From positions 62,001-126,000 of the forward strand of contig CACGJX010000002.1 of NCBI GenBank assembly GCA_902573465.1: a stretch of DNA of 64,000 nt. The letters are read 5' to 3'. Origin of the DNA: an uncultured Pelagibacteraceae bacterium (GTDB taxonomy: Bacteria > Pseudomonadota > Alphaproteobacteria > Pelagibacterales > Pelagibacteraceae). A program made the position numbers and the translations under genes. Each line of letters begins with the position of its first letter. Position 1 is the first letter of the stretch. The notes under the pieces were generated by a model that worked only from the letters and a program-made list of their open reading frames with translations, did no database searches and was not told where the DNA came from. Below, one piece after another: positions 1 to 9,266 of this stretch.

Positions 1-1
1 T

Positions 2-292
2 ATTTTAATTTGTAGAGAAATGACAAAATTTTATGAAGAATATATAAGATACAAAGTTGAAGATCTAAAACTATTTGATGAAAACCTAAAGGGTGAATTA
101 ACTGTTGTGATATCTGAAAAAAAAAAAATAAAAAAAGATTCTCTTTTATTAAGTGAATCAGATAAAAATAATATAAAAAAAATGATTAAAAAATTAAGTA
201 TAAAAGAAATTGTAAATTTAATTTCTCAAAATAGCAATGTACCCAAAAAAAAAATTTACAATTTTTGTCTTAAAATAAAGAATGAAGCTTAA
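2..292 (+). CDS. rsmI: 16S rRNA (cytidine-1402-2'-O)-methyltransferase, C-terminal part (5' end outside window)
   Basis: The frame is open from base 2, so only the last 96 or so residues are here. It begins with a Cys-Arg-Glu-Met-Thr-Lys stretch followed by a phenylalanine and glutamates, then LKGELTVVI. This is the usual end of the RsmI methyltransferase core followed by the small C-terminal extension. RsmI methylates the ribose of C1402 in 16S rRNA with S-adenosylmethionine, in the decoding centre. The tail is lysine-rich, as is common in this genome. Its stop codon overlaps the following lipoprotein gene by 11 bases, so the two are probably co-translated. In gammaproteobacteria rsmI also lies near a BON-domain lipoprotein gene (dolP/yraP), which supports both calls. 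Confidence 0.85.
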   Translation: MLICREMTKFYEEYIRYKVEDLKLFDENLKGELTVVISEKKKIKKDSLLLSESDKNNIKKMIKKLSIKEIVNLISQNSNVPKKKIYNFCLKIKNEA

Positions 293-875
293 AATTTTAA
301 CATTATTATTAATTACTTTATTTTTATCAGGGTGTGTGGGTGTTTCCTCAAAAGGAATTTTTGGAACAGGAGTATCAGTAGCTTTAGATCCTAGATCTCT
401 AGGAACTCAGATTGATGACTCGATAATGCAGAAAAATTTATCAGCAAGATTAGTATTGATGGACAAAAAATATTTTTTATCAATTAAATCAAAGGTCTTA
501 GATGGAAGAATCTTTTTAACTGGTAAAGTCGATAATCCTGAAGAAAAACTTCAAATTACAAAAATGGCTTGGGAAACAGAGGGAGCCAGGTCTGTAAGAA
601 ATGATATAAAAATTAAAGAGAAATTTAACTTTAAACAATCTGCAAAAGATATTTTAATCACTTCACAATTAAGGACAGCTATAATTTTGAATAAAGAAAT
701 AAAAGCAACCAACTACCAGATAGATACTTATAAAAAGAAAGTTTATGTTTATGGTATAGCTTTAACACCAGAGGAAAAAGAATTAGTAGTGAAAGAGGCT
801 AAAGAAATATTGGATGTTGAAGATGTAATAGCTAGTATTTTAATTGTCGAAGATTTAAGAATTCAAAAAAATTAA
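282..875 (+). CDS. BON-domain outer-membrane lipoprotein (DolP/OsmY-like)
   Basis: The protein has 197 residues with a lipoprotein signal: a hydrophobic stretch from residue 5, then Leu-Ser-Gly-Cys with the acylated cysteine at position 18. The mature part resembles two BON domains in tandem (about 45-115 and 120-195). Each has a secondary structure with a GRIFLTGKV- or KVYVYGIAL-type strand followed by a helix ending in a valine-rich strand. BON domains bind phospholipid, and DolP supports outer-membrane integrity in E. coli. The gene overlaps rsmI by 11 bases and converges with maeB, sharing 4 bases at the stops. The exact role in this organism is inferred from fold and neighbourhood. Confidence 0.8.
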   Translation: MKLKILTLLLITLFLSGCVGVSSKGIFGTGVSVALDPRSLGTQIDDSIMQKNLSARLVLMDKKYFLSIKSKVLDGRIFLTGKVDNPEEKLQITKMAWETEGARSVRNDIKIKEKFNFKQSAKDILITSQLRTAIILNKEIKATNYQIDTYKKKVYVYGIALTPEEKELVVKEAKEILDVEDVIASILIVEDLRIQKN

Positions 876-3157
876 TCTTTCTTATAATCTATTACGTCTG
901 ATGAATATGCTGCTATTGATGCAAGATTAATTATTTCTGAAGTAGAAGTTCTTAGAGGAGCAATTTCTATCGGAAGACCCAACCCAATTAACAATGGTCC
1001 AATAACCTTTGCTCTACTCATTGATTTTATCATTTTGTATGAAATAGCTGCACTGTGCTGGCTAGGCATTATCAGTACATTAGAATTTCCTACGATTTCT
1101 GAAAAAGGGTAAAGCTCTTTGTATAATTCCTCTAAAGCAACATCTGGCTGCATTTCTCCATCAAATTTAAAATCAACTTTATCTTTCTTTAGGATTTTAA
1201 CTGCATCGCTTAATCTTTTAGTTCTATCAGTAGCCGGTTCCCCAAAAGTGGAATGAGATAAGAAAGCAACTTTAGGATCAAACCCAAATAATCTAACTAC
1301 TCTAGCTGCTGATTTGGCCATTTCTGCTAGTTGATTTGCATCAGGATATTCAATAACAGAGGTATCGCATATGAAAATTGTTTTTCCTCTATTCACTATT
1401 AAATTTAAGCCAAACATTATTTCTCCAGCTCTGGGATCTACAACTTGAGTTATTTTTTCTAAAGATGAGGAATATCTTCTGGTATTTCCAGTGACCATCG
1501 CGTCAGCATCTTTACATGCTACCATACAAGAAGCCCAAATAACCCTATCATTTCTGATTAAACGATCACAATCTCGTTCCAGCATACCTTTATTTCTTTG
1601 AAGTTTTCCAAAAAGATATTTTACATATTTTTCTCTTTTTTTAGCATCTTTTGAATTAGTAATTTCAATATCAAAATTTTCACTGTAACCTATCTTCCTT
1701 AATTGATTTTTAATTAGGTCCTCTTTTCCAACTAAGATTGGTATACCTAAGTTTGAGTTTTTAAATGCTATTGCTGCTTTAAGCATATTTTCATCCTCAC
1801 CATCTGCAAAAATTACTTTTTTGGGTTTTTTCTTTATATAGTTATTTATACCCTGCATGATCGTAACTGTTGGATCTAATCTTTGTCTTAACTGATCTTT
1901 ATAATTATCAAAATCTTTTATATCTATTCTTGCAACACCAGAGTCTATTGCAGCTTTAGCTACTGCAGCAGGAATTACACTTATAAGTCTTGGATCAAAT
2001 GTTGAGGGAATTATATAATCTTTCCCATAATGTGGTCTCTCACCCCCCATTGCAGCAACAACCTCATCAGGAACTTCCTCTTTAGCTAGGTTAGCAATTG
2101 CGTGAGCAGCAGCTATTTTCATTTCCTCATTAATGGTTTTAGATCTTACATCTAGTGCGCCTCTAAATATATATGGAAAACCAATTAGATTATTTACCTG
2201 GTTTGGATAGTCTGATCTTCCAGTGGCCATAATTGCATCACTTCTTACTTCAGCAACTTCCTCAGGTTTAATTTCTGGATCAGGATTTGCACATGCAAAT
2301 ATAATGGGATTCTTAGCCATTTTTTTTACCATATCTTTTGTTAAAGCTCCTTTTGCTGATAAACCTAAAAATACGTCAGCATTACTGATCGCATCTAATA
2401 AAGTTCGATGTTTAGTCTCAATAGCATGAGCTGATTTCCACTGGTTTAAATTTTCTCTTCCACTATAGATCACCCCTGTTCTGTCAACCATTGTAATGTT
2501 TTTTTGTGGAACACCACTTTTCTTAAATAAATTAGCACAAGCCATTGCTGATGCACCTGCGCCGTTGACAACAATTTTTACTTCATCAATTTTTTTTTTG
2601 GTAATATCCAGTGCGTTGATCAATGCAGCTGTGGTTATAATTGCTGTACCATGTTGATCATCATGAAAGACAGGAATATCTAAAATTTCTTTAAGTTTTT
2701 CCTCGATAATAAAACAATCTGGAGCAGCAATATCCTCCAGATTGATACCCCCAAAACTTGGAGCAAAATTTTTAACACTATTAATTATTTCATTGTGATC
2801 TTGTGAGTCAATTTCAAGATCAATTGAGTCAATATCAGCAAACCTTTTAAACAATACTGCTTTTCCTTCCATAACAGGTTTTGAGGCTAAAGCTCCTAAG
2901 TTACCCATACCTAAAATAGCAGAACCGTTACTAATTACTGCCACAAGATTTCCCTTACTTGTATAGTCAAATGCAGTTTCTGGATTTTCACTTATCGCTT
3001 TTACTGGTGCTGCCACACCTGGCGAATAAGCTAATGCGAGATCTCTTTTTGTAGTCATATTCTTTGAGGATGAGATTTCGATCTTGCCCGGTTTATTATG
3101 ACGATGATAATCTAAAGCTTCTTTATCTGTATAATGATCAATTTTTGTTTTTTTCAT
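872..3157 (-). CDS. maeB: NADP-dependent malic enzyme with C-terminal phosphotransacetylase-like domain
   Basis: The 761-residue length fits the large MaeB form. The N-terminal malic enzyme half (about 1-430) has YSPGVAAPV, the catalytic region [10 protein letters not shown] with metal-binding acidic residues, and a Rossmann stretch VVNGAGASA for the nucleotide. The C-terminal half (about 440-761) resembles phosphotransacetylase but in this family is usually a regulatory acetyl-CoA sensing module, not an active enzyme. The enzyme decarboxylates malate to pyruvate with reduction of NADP. It is transcribed alone on the minus strand and is divergent from murJ with only 50 bases between the two starts, so their promoters must overlap. 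Confidence 0.95.
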   Translation of the reverse strand: MKKTKIDHYTDKEALDYHRHNKPGKIEISSSKNMTTKRDLALAYSPGVAAPVKAISENPETAFDYTSKGNLVAVISNGSAILGMGNLGALASKPVMEGKAVLFKRFADIDSIDLEIDSQDHNEIINSVKNFAPSFGGINLEDIAAPDCFIIEEKLKEILDIPVFHDDQHGTAIITTAALINALDITKKKIDEVKIVVNGAGASAMACANLFKKSGVPQKNITMVDRTGVIYSGRENLNQWKSAHAIETKHRTLLDAISNADVFLGLSAKGALTKDMVKKMAKNPIIFACANPDPEIKPEEVAEVRSDAIMATGRSDYPNQVNNLIGFPYIFRGALDVRSKTINEEMKIAAAHAIANLAKEEVPDEVVAAMGGERPHYGKDYIIPSTFDPRLISVIPAAVAKAAIDSGVARIDIKDFDNYKDQLRQRLDPTVTIMQGINNYIKKKPKKVIFADGEDENMLKAAIAFKNSNLGIPILVGKEDLIKNQLRKIGYSENFDIEITNSKDAKKREKYVKYLFGKLQRNKGMLERDCDRLIRNDRVIWASCMVACKDADAMVTGNTRRYSSSLEKITQVVDPRAGEIMFGLNLIVNRGKTIFICDTSVIEYPDANQLAEMAKSAARVVRLFGFDPKVAFLSHSTFGEPATDRTKRLSDAVKILKKDKVDFKFDGEMQPDVALEELYKELYPFSEIVGNSNVLIMPSQHSAAISYKMIKSMSRAKVIGPLLIGLGLPIEIAPLRTSTSEIINLASIAAYSSDVIDYKKD

Positions 3158-3207
3158 TTAGCTTAATTAGGTGTACAAATGAGGTAAATTTAAGACTAAT
3201 ATGATTT

Positions 3208-4737
3208 ATGAATTTAGTTAAGTCAACAGGGACTTTTGGTTTCTATACTATTATTAGCAGATTACTTGGATATTTAAGAGATGTTTTGATAGCAATTTTT
3301 CTTGGAACAAGTTTTTTGGCTGATGCTTTTTTTGTAGCATTTAGAATACCGAACACTTTTAGAAGACTTTTTGCTGAGGGAACTTTTAACTCAGCTTTTG
3401 TACCAAGCTACACCTCTGAATTAGTTAAAAATAAATCTAGATCAAATAAATTTGCTAATGATGTTTTTAATTTATTATTCTTAGCTTTATTTTTCTTAGT
3501 TCTCATAATTGAAATTTTTATGCCAATTTTTGTGGGACTGATAGCACCAGGCTTTGTTGAAGATACTAAAAAATTTGAATTAGCAACCACTTTAACAAGA
3601 ATTACTTTCCCCTTTCTAATGTTTGTAAGTCTATCTTCCTTTTTTGGCGCAATTTTAAACTCACATAATAAATTTGCTGCTGCTTCAGCAGCACCAATTA
3701 TTTTAAATATAGTTTTAATTACTATTTTATTTTTTGGAAGATATTTAGATGATAAATTAATTTACTATCTTTCATATGGGGTATCTATCGCAGGACTTTT
3801 ACAATTAATTTTTTTATATAGATTTGTAAAAAAATACTATGTATTAGATTTTGATTTTAGAATTAAAATCACTAATAAAGTAAAATTTTTTTTTAAAAAG
3901 TTATTACCAAGTATTTTTTCCTCAGGAGTTACTCAAATAAATATTTTGGTTGGAACAATTATAGCTTCATTCCAGGCAAGTGCTGTATCGTATCTATACT
4001 ATGCTGATAGAATATACCAAATTAATTTAGCAATTGCTGGAATAGCCATCGGCGTTGTTGTCTTACCTCAGCTCTCAAAACATGTTCACCAAAAAAAAAA
4101 GAGGAAAATATCATTTATTCAAAATAAAGCGTTAGAGCTAAGTATGTTTTTAAGTATACCTGCTTCAGTAGCTTTAGTTATAGGATCTAATCAAATTATT
4201 TCAGCTCTATTTGGATATGGTTCTTTTACAGAAAACTCAGTTTTTAATTCCGCAAATGCTCTTTACTATTTTGGCTTAGGACTTCCAGCATTTGCACTAA
4301 TAAAAGTTTTTTCGACGTTTTTTTTTGCAAATCATGATACTAAAACTCCATTTTATATTTCCTTAGTTTCTGTTTTGCTAAATATTTTGATAAGTGTTTA
4401 CTTTTTTAAAGATTTTGGTTTTATAATTATTCCTATAGCAACGACGATATCCTCATGGTTTAACTCCTTAATCTTATTTATTTATTTAAAAAATAATAAT
4501 TTTTTTGAATTTAACAAAACTTTTTTTAAACAATTTGTTAAGATAATTTTCGCATCAATTATTATGGGTATTTTTTTTCAATACTTGATCTTGTCATTTG
4601 AAAATCAATTAAGTTATAACTATTTCTTTAAATCTGCTTATTTATTGTTATGTGTTTTATTATCAATATTTTTTTATTTAGCACTGTCATTTTTTATCAA
4701 AGCTTTTAATTATCAAGATATTAAATTAAAGTATTAG
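3208..4737 (+). CDS. murJ: Lipid II flippase MurJ (MviN family)
   Basis: This polytopic membrane protein of 509 residues is close to the usual length, with about 14 predicted hydrophobic helices. The N-terminus shows the family signature: GFYTIISRLLGYLRD, then a FLGTSFLADAFFVAFRIPN-like segment and FRRLFAEGTFNSAFVP. MurJ moves lipid II from the cytoplasmic to the periplasmic side of the inner membrane for peptidoglycan synthesis. It is followed after 3 bases by trpS, so the two are likely one transcript. The very low GC gives many Phe, Ile and Leu codons of the TTT/ATT/TTA type. Confidence 0.95.
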   Translation: MNLVKSTGTFGFYTIISRLLGYLRDVLIAIFLGTSFLADAFFVAFRIPNTFRRLFAEGTFNSAFVPSYTSELVKNKSRSNKFANDVFNLLFLALFFLVLIIEIFMPIFVGLIAPGFVEDTKKFELATTLTRITFPFLMFVSLSSFFGAILNSHNKFAAASAAPIILNIVLITILFFGRYLDDKLIYYLSYGVSIAGLLQLIFLYRFVKKYYVLDFDFRIKITNKVKFFFKKLLPSIFSSGVTQINILVGTIIASFQASAVSYLYYADRIYQINLAIAGIAIGVVVLPQLSKHVHQKKKRKISFIQNKALELSMFLSIPASVALVIGSNQIISALFGYGSFTENSVFNSANALYYFGLGLPAFALIKVFSTFFFANHDTKTPFYISLVSVLLNILISVYFFKDFGFIIIPIATTISSWFNSLILFIYLKNNNFFEFNKTFFKQFVKIIFASIIMGIFFQYLILSFENQLSYNYFFKSAYLLLCVLLSIFFYLALSFFIKAFNYQDIKLKY

Positions 4738-4740
4738 AAT

Positions 4741-5742
4741 ATGAAAAAAAAAATTTTCTCTGGTGTTCAACCTACTGGAAATCTTCATTTAGGAAATTAT
4801 TTAGGAGCGATAAAAAATTTTGTTGATTTAAACAATGATACTCAAAATGAATGTATCTTTTGTGTAGTTGATCTTCATGCAATAACTGTAAGCCAAAATC
4901 CAAAAAATCTAAAATCAAATATACATGAGACAGTCGCTACATTTGTTGCAAGTGGAATAGATCCTGAAAAAAGTATAATTTTTAATCAGTCTCGGGTGAG
5001 CGCTCACTCAGAGGCAGCGTGGATTTTAAGCTGTGTTGCGAGAATGGGATGGTTAAATAGGATGACTCAATTTAAAGAAAAAGCCGGAAAAGATAAAGAG
5101 AAAGCAAGTATTGGTCTTTACTCATATCCTGTTTTAATGGCAGCTGACATTTTATTATATGATTCAACACATGTACCAGTTGGAGACGATCAAAAACAAC
5201 ATTTAGAGCTATGTCGCGATATAGCTCAAAAATTTAACAATGATTATAAAAACGAGAATTTTTTTACAGTCCCTGAGCCCCTAATAAAAAAAGAATTTTC
5301 TAGAATTATGAGTCTAAAGGATGGTCTTAAAAAGATGAGCAAATCAGAAACATCAGACCTTAGTAGAATAAATTTAACTGATGATAAAGATCTAATAATA
5401 AATAAGATTAAAAAAGCAAAAACTGACGCTTTACCTTTACCTTCTACGATTGAAGAATTAGAAAAAAGACCTGAGGCTAAAAATTTAATCGGCATTTATT
5501 CGAGTTTAATGAATAATAATTTCCAAAAATCAATTGATGAATTTGCTGGAAAGAATTTTTCAGAATTTAAAGAAAAACTATCAGATATAGTTGTTGATGA
5601 AATTAATCCAATTTCATTAAGAATTAAAGAGTTATTAGATGATAAAAATTTTTTGGAAAAAATACTTAAGGACGGATACGAGAAAGCTAATGAAATTGCC
5701 TCAAAAAAAATTAAAAAACTTCACAAAATTGTAGGCTTTTGA
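4741..5742 (+). CDS. trpS: Tryptophanyl-tRNA synthetase
   Basis: The product is 333 residues, normal for a bacterial TrpRS. The class I motifs are clear: PTGNLHLGNYLG near residue 12 (the HIGH equivalent) and LKKMSKSE near residue 200 (KMSKS). The enzyme charges tRNA-Trp. The gene starts 3 bases after murJ. It contains a run of nine A just after its start codon and keeps its frame. This is a useful comparison for the frameshifted genes around 28-31 kb. Confidence 0.97.
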   Translation: MKKKIFSGVQPTGNLHLGNYLGAIKNFVDLNNDTQNECIFCVVDLHAITVSQNPKNLKSNIHETVATFVASGIDPEKSIIFNQSRVSAHSEAAWILSCVARMGWLNRMTQFKEKAGKDKEKASIGLYSYPVLMAADILLYDSTHVPVGDDQKQHLELCRDIAQKFNNDYKNENFFTVPEPLIKKEFSRIMSLKDGLKKMSKSETSDLSRINLTDDKDLIINKIKKAKTDALPLPSTIEELEKRPEAKNLIGIYSSLMNNNFQKSIDEFAGKNFSEFKEKLSDIVVDEINPISLRIKELLDDKNFLEKILKDGYEKANEIASKKIKKLHKIVGF

Positions 5743-5795
5743 AAATATTTTCATAAAGCAGTACCATTTTTTTTAATATTGCTTATATATAATTA

Positions 5796-6335
5796 ATGTT
5801 CGTTCAAACTAAAATAACTCCAAATCCTAATTCGTTAAAATTTATACCGGGTAAGGTTGTTTCTAGCGCAGGATCATTTGAAGTAACTAAAAATGACAAT
5901 GTAAATAATGAGCTAATTAGAAATATTCTTTCAGTAAATGGTGTTGAGGGAATTTTTTTGAGTAAAGATTTCATTTCAGTTAATAAGTATAATGAAAATT
6001 CTTGGGATGATATCAAACATATTGTGATCTCTCATATTAATGAATTTTATGCATCAGGAAAAGAATTTGTCATCAATAAAGATCTAAACGAACAAAGCGA
6101 GAGCTTTGATGAAATTGAAAAACGGATAGTAAAATTACTTGAGGAAAAAATCCGTCCAGCTATTGCAAGAGATGGGGGAGATATAAAATTTAAAGAGTTT
6201 AAAGATGGAGTTGTAAAAGTTCAACTACAAGGGAGCTGTTCTGGTTGTCCTAGTTCTACAATGACTTTAAAGCAAGGTGTTCAAAATCTCTTATGCCATT
6301 ACTTGCCAGAGGTAAAAAAAGTTGAGGCAATTTAA
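5796..6335 (+). CDS. Nfu-type iron-sulfur cluster carrier protein
   Basis: The protein has 179 residues in two parts. An Nfu N-terminal domain (1-88) opens with VQTKITPNPNSLKFIPG. A NifU C-terminal domain (about 105-179) carries CSGC with cysteines at 148 and 151, which bind a bridging [4Fe-4S] cluster in the dimer. It carries iron-sulfur clusters to apoproteins. This is the alphaproteobacterial and mitochondrial NFU1 layout rather than the E. coli NfuA layout with an A-type N-domain. Likely clients in this window are MiaB, the 3Fe-4S and 4Fe-4S proteins of glutamate synthase, and FdxA. The next gene starts 3 bases later. Confidence 0.92.
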   Translation: MFVQTKITPNPNSLKFIPGKVVSSAGSFEVTKNDNVNNELIRNILSVNGVEGIFLSKDFISVNKYNENSWDDIKHIVISHINEFYASGKEFVINKDLNEQSESFDEIEKRIVKLLEEKIRPAIARDGGDIKFKEFKDGVVKVQLQGSCSGCPSSTMTLKQGVQNLLCHYLPEVKKVEAI

Positions 6336-6338
6336 TAT

Positions 6339-7421
6339 ATGAGAAAAATTTTTAAAAAAAATAGAGTAAAACCATTTAAAGTTTTTGATGAAAATGATTT
6401 AAATTCACTTCCAAGAATTATCTTAAGTAGTTTACTTGTTATTCTATTTTTCTATTCTTTACCAATTGTAATAAATTTTACTAATAATAAGATTGAGAGC
6501 TCTGCTGGAATTGAAAATAATTCAAAAGCAATACTGGCCTACACCCTTAACAAAAAAACCTCTAATTCATCTAATTCCGAAATACTTAATGAAGATGACT
6601 TACTAATTGATATTTATAGCTTAAATGATCAAGAAACTGACACAGTAAGATTAGACGCTTCAACGATTAAACAGCTATTTGAAGATACAGACTATAAGCT
6701 CGATGATGTTAGAAAAAAAAAATTAGTTAAACCTATAGCTTTAACTCTACTTCCCGCAGAAATTAAAATGATAGAGAGTGTTAAAAAGAGAAAAGAATTT
6801 TTTATACAAATAGTATTGCCACTAATTTTGGAAGAAAATAATAACATCAAATTAGATAGAAAAAGATTATTCAGCATAATTAATAAGAGTAATAATACAA
6901 AATCAGAGAAACAATGGTTAGAAAAAAAATATAAACAATACGGTATACCCTCAAGAGATTTATCAGTGTTAAAAAGAAGAATGGATATAGTTCCAGTTTC
7001 TCTAGCACTTGCTCAAGCGGCTAAAGAAACAGGTTGGGGAACTTCAAGATTTGCACAACAAGGAAATGCTTTATTTGGACAGTGGACTTGGTCAGGAGAA
7101 GGACTAAAACCAAAAGATGCTGAGAAAAATGAGGGTCATAAGGTTATGAGATTTAATGTTTTGCAAGCGTCAGTAAGAGCTTATCAAAGAAATATAAATA
7201 CACATTCAAGTTATGAGGATTTTAGATCAGCTAGAGCAAAATTAAGAGATTTAGGTGAGCCATTGGACAGTATGATCTTATCAGAATATTTAGATAAATA
7301 TGCTGAAACAGGAAATGAATATGTGAAAGTTTTACAAAAGATTATCCAACAAAATAATTTAAAGGATTTTGATGATGCAAAACTTTTGCCCTCAAGTATT
7401 GAGTTAGAAAGTTTAATTTAA
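6339..7421 (+). CDS. Bax-like glucosaminidase-domain protein, membrane anchored
   Basis: This 360-residue protein has one hydrophobic segment near residues 28-50 after a basic N-terminus, so it is probably anchored in the inner membrane facing the periplasm. The C-terminal half carries the FlgJ/Bax glucosaminidase fold: LALAQAAKETGWGTSRFAQ with the catalytic-type Glu, NALFGQWTW, and a later VRAYQRNINTHSSYEDFR stretch. Proteins of this family cut the glycan strands of peptidoglycan. It follows the Nfu gene by 3 bases and converges with the deacetylase gene. The substrate and the timing of action are inferred. Confidence 0.82.
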   Translation: MRKIFKKNRVKPFKVFDENDLNSLPRIILSSLLVILFFYSLPIVINFTNNKIESSAGIENNSKAILAYTLNKKTSNSSNSEILNEDDLLIDIYSLNDQETDTVRLDASTIKQLFEDTDYKLDDVRKKKLVKPIALTLLPAEIKMIESVKKRKEFFIQIVLPLILEENNNIKLDRKRLFSIINKSNNTKSEKQWLEKKYKQYGIPSRDLSVLKRRMDIVPVSLALAQAAKETGWGTSRFAQQGNALFGQWTWSGEGLKPKDAEKNEGHKVMRFNVLQASVRAYQRNINTHSSYEDFRSARAKLRDLGEPLDSMILSEYLDKYAETGNEYVKVLQKIIQQNNLKDFDDAKLLPSSIELESLI

Positions 7422-7427
7422 AATTTA

Positions 7428-8483
7428 TTATCTAATAATAAATTGTGTTCCAAACCATCTCCATTTACCGTTATCATTGACAGAACAATTAATTCGACCT
7501 CTTCTTGGTAAAAACGGTTCCCTAAATTCTATTGTGAGTTCTTTTTCAATAAGTTTAATTTTTGATTTCATCCATTTATCTCCTTCATTGGAATAGCAAT
7601 TGATATTTTCAATGTTTTTTTGGTTATCAAAAAATTTTACTTTAAATTTTGGTGGATTATTTTCTTTTGATAATTTTTTTTCTTCAGGCTCTAGATTTTC
7701 ATATTCAAGAGGATAATAGTTAATTATTGATTTAAATCTTTTTATTTCTCCATATTTCTCATTAATTGGAAATCTTGGAAGTTCGAATCTACTTTTATTT
7801 ACATCAATAATTCCAGAATGTTGTCCAAATGCGATTTTGAAATTTTGAGATACATAACCTTTCATAAATCCTGAATATTCTCCAAATGGGTAAGAAAATA
7901 AAGTTGGTACGTATCCTAATTTTTCTTTAAAAATTAGATTTGATGTTTTTATGTCATTTAAAAAAACCTTTTCTGATTTATCAATTAAATAATCATGAGA
8001 GTGTGAATGATGTCCTATAACCCCAAATTCACTTTGTTCAATTTCTTTAATTTGATCCCAATTCATGTATCCATTTTTACCAACAGGTTCAGTAGAAACA
8101 AATAATACAAATGGAATTTTATTTTTTTTTAAGTAAGGCCAGGCGTTATCATAAAAGGACTGAAATGCATCATCAACAGTAAGAAGAATCTTTTTTTCTT
8201 TTTTAGGAATATCAAACTCATTTACAAAATCTTTTGGATGGTAAAAAGTTAAGTTAGCATCTAAAATAAGATCAACGTGTTCCTTAAAAATGTCCATTGA
8301 TATATTTGTTGATGGATATTTAAATTCATTAAATCGATGGTACATAATTGATAGCACACCCTCATCATTAGAAAAATATCTATCATTATTTTCTTGTGCG
8401 TTTGAGTTAAAAGTCAATATAATTAAAAAAATGAATAAATTAATTATAGATGCTGTAAAAGATAATATTTTTTTTATGATCAT
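7428..8483 (-). CDS. Secreted polysaccharide deacetylase (NodB-fold)
   Basis: The protein has 351 residues and a signal peptide (hydrophobic residues 8-26, likely cleavage after Asn-Ala). The NodB motifs are present: LLTVDDAFQSF (motif 1, with the catalytic-type Asp pair), GHHSHSHDYL (motif 2, metal-binding His) and SYPFGEY (motif 3). A C-terminal extension of about 100 residues looks like a beta domain. It probably removes acetyl groups from a periplasmic or surface glycan; the substrate is unknown. The only in-frame start that keeps the signal peptide lies inside the tsaB coding region on the other strand, giving a 53-base head-to-head overlap of coding sequence. Confidence 0.82.
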   Translation of the reverse strand: MIIKKILSFTASIINLFIFLIILTFNSNAQENNDRYFSNDEGVLSIMYHRFNEFKYPSTNISMDIFKEHVDLILDANLTFYHPKDFVNEFDIPKKEKKILLTVDDAFQSFYDNAWPYLKKNKIPFVLFVSTEPVGKNGYMNWDQIKEIEQSEFGVIGHHSHSHDYLIDKSEKVFLNDIKTSNLIFKEKLGYVPTLFSYPFGEYSGFMKGYVSQNFKIAFGQHSGIIDVNKSRFELPRFPINEKYGEIKRFKSIINYYPLEYENLEPEEKKLSKENNPPKFKVKFFDNQKNIENINCYSNEGDKWMKSKIKLIEKELTIEFREPFLPRRGRINCSVNDNGKWRWFGTQFIIR

Positions 8484-8817
8484 TAATAATAATAATACTT
8501 ATAGTGTTACTCATGAAAATAGCAAAAATAATTATGAAAAATTAATTGTTTTACTCATTGATTTTTTAAAAAATAATAATTTAGAGATTAGTGATCTCGG
8601 ATCAATTTATGTAAATAGAGGTCCTGGTAGTTTTGCAGGTATTCGTAATTCTTTATCAACAATCAAAGCAATTCATATGATTAAAAAAATTGATTATTAT
8701 TGCTTTAGTTTTAAGGACTTTAAAAATGAAATTGATATTAAATACGAAAATATACCGCATCTTTGCAGTAAATTTGACCTCAAAAAAAATTTGATTAAAC
8801 CTTATTATTTAAGTTAA
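8431..8817 (+). CDS. tsaB: tRNA threonylcarbamoyladenosine protein TsaB, minimal form
   Basis: The signature GPGSFAGIR with a preceding asparagine-arginine identifies TsaB, a partner of TsaD in making the t6A base of tRNAs that read ANN codons. The protein is only 128 residues, while typical TsaB is 200 or more. It still ends in a KPYYLS motif similar to the usual C-terminus, so the missing part seems to be an internal and C-lobe reduction rather than a frameshift. I chose the ATG at 8431 because it gives the MNKLIIDA beta strand that starts this fold; an upstream ATG at 8290 would add 47 residues unlike TsaB. Fur follows after 8 bases, with no rimI between. Confidence 0.85.
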   Translation: MNKLIIDAVKDNIFFMIINNNNTYSVTHENSKNNYEKLIVLLIDFLKNNNLEISDLGSIYVNRGPGSFAGIRNSLSTIKAIHMIKKIDYYCFSFKDFKNEIDIKYENIPHLCSKFDLKKNLIKPYYLS

Positions 8818-8825
8818 AATTAGTT

Positions 8826-9266
8826 ATGTCAGATAAAGTAGATACTATAGAACAAAAGTGTATAGCAAAAGGTGTTAAACTTACCGATCAACGAAGAATT
8901 ATTGCAAAAATAATTTCTGAGTCAAAGTCAGAGTATGGAGATTCAGATCATCCAGATGTAGACGAGCTTTATAACCGTGTTTCGAAGGTTGATCCAAAAA
9001 TTAGTATAGCTACAGTTTATAGGACAGTTAAATTATTCGAAGAAGCTGGGATCTTGACAAAACATGATTTTAAAGGTGGAAAGGCAAGATATGAAGCAAT
9101 GATCGAGAGCCATCACGATCATCTGATAGATATTAAAACAGGTGAGATTATAGAATTCGTGGATGATGAGATAGAAAAACTTCAAAAAAAAGTTGCAGAA
9201 AAATACGGTTATGAATTAGTAGATCATAAATTAGAATTATATGGGGTAAAAAAAAAGCCTCAATAA
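8826..9266 (+). CDS. fur: Fur-family metal-dependent transcriptional regulator
   Basis: The product is 146 residues. A winged helix covers residues 15-85, with recognition helix ISIATVYRTVKLFEEAG at 59-75, followed by a dimerization domain with the HHDH metal motif at 96-99. There is no C-terminal CxxC zinc pair. These traits match the Fur/Mur branch of Alphaproteobacteria, which senses iron or manganese. It represses uptake genes when loaded with metal. It lies in a tight plus-strand run, with miaB starting on the base after its stop. Fur-like sites at 27.76-27.82 kb are possible targets. Whether it senses iron or manganese cannot be told from the sequence. Confidence 0.9.
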   Translation: MSDKVDTIEQKCIAKGVKLTDQRRIIAKIISESKSEYGDSDHPDVDELYNRVSKVDPKISIATVYRTVKLFEEAGILTKHDFKGGKARYEAMIESHHDHLIDIKTGEIIEFVDDEIEKLQKKVAEKYGYELVDHKLELYGVKKKPQ

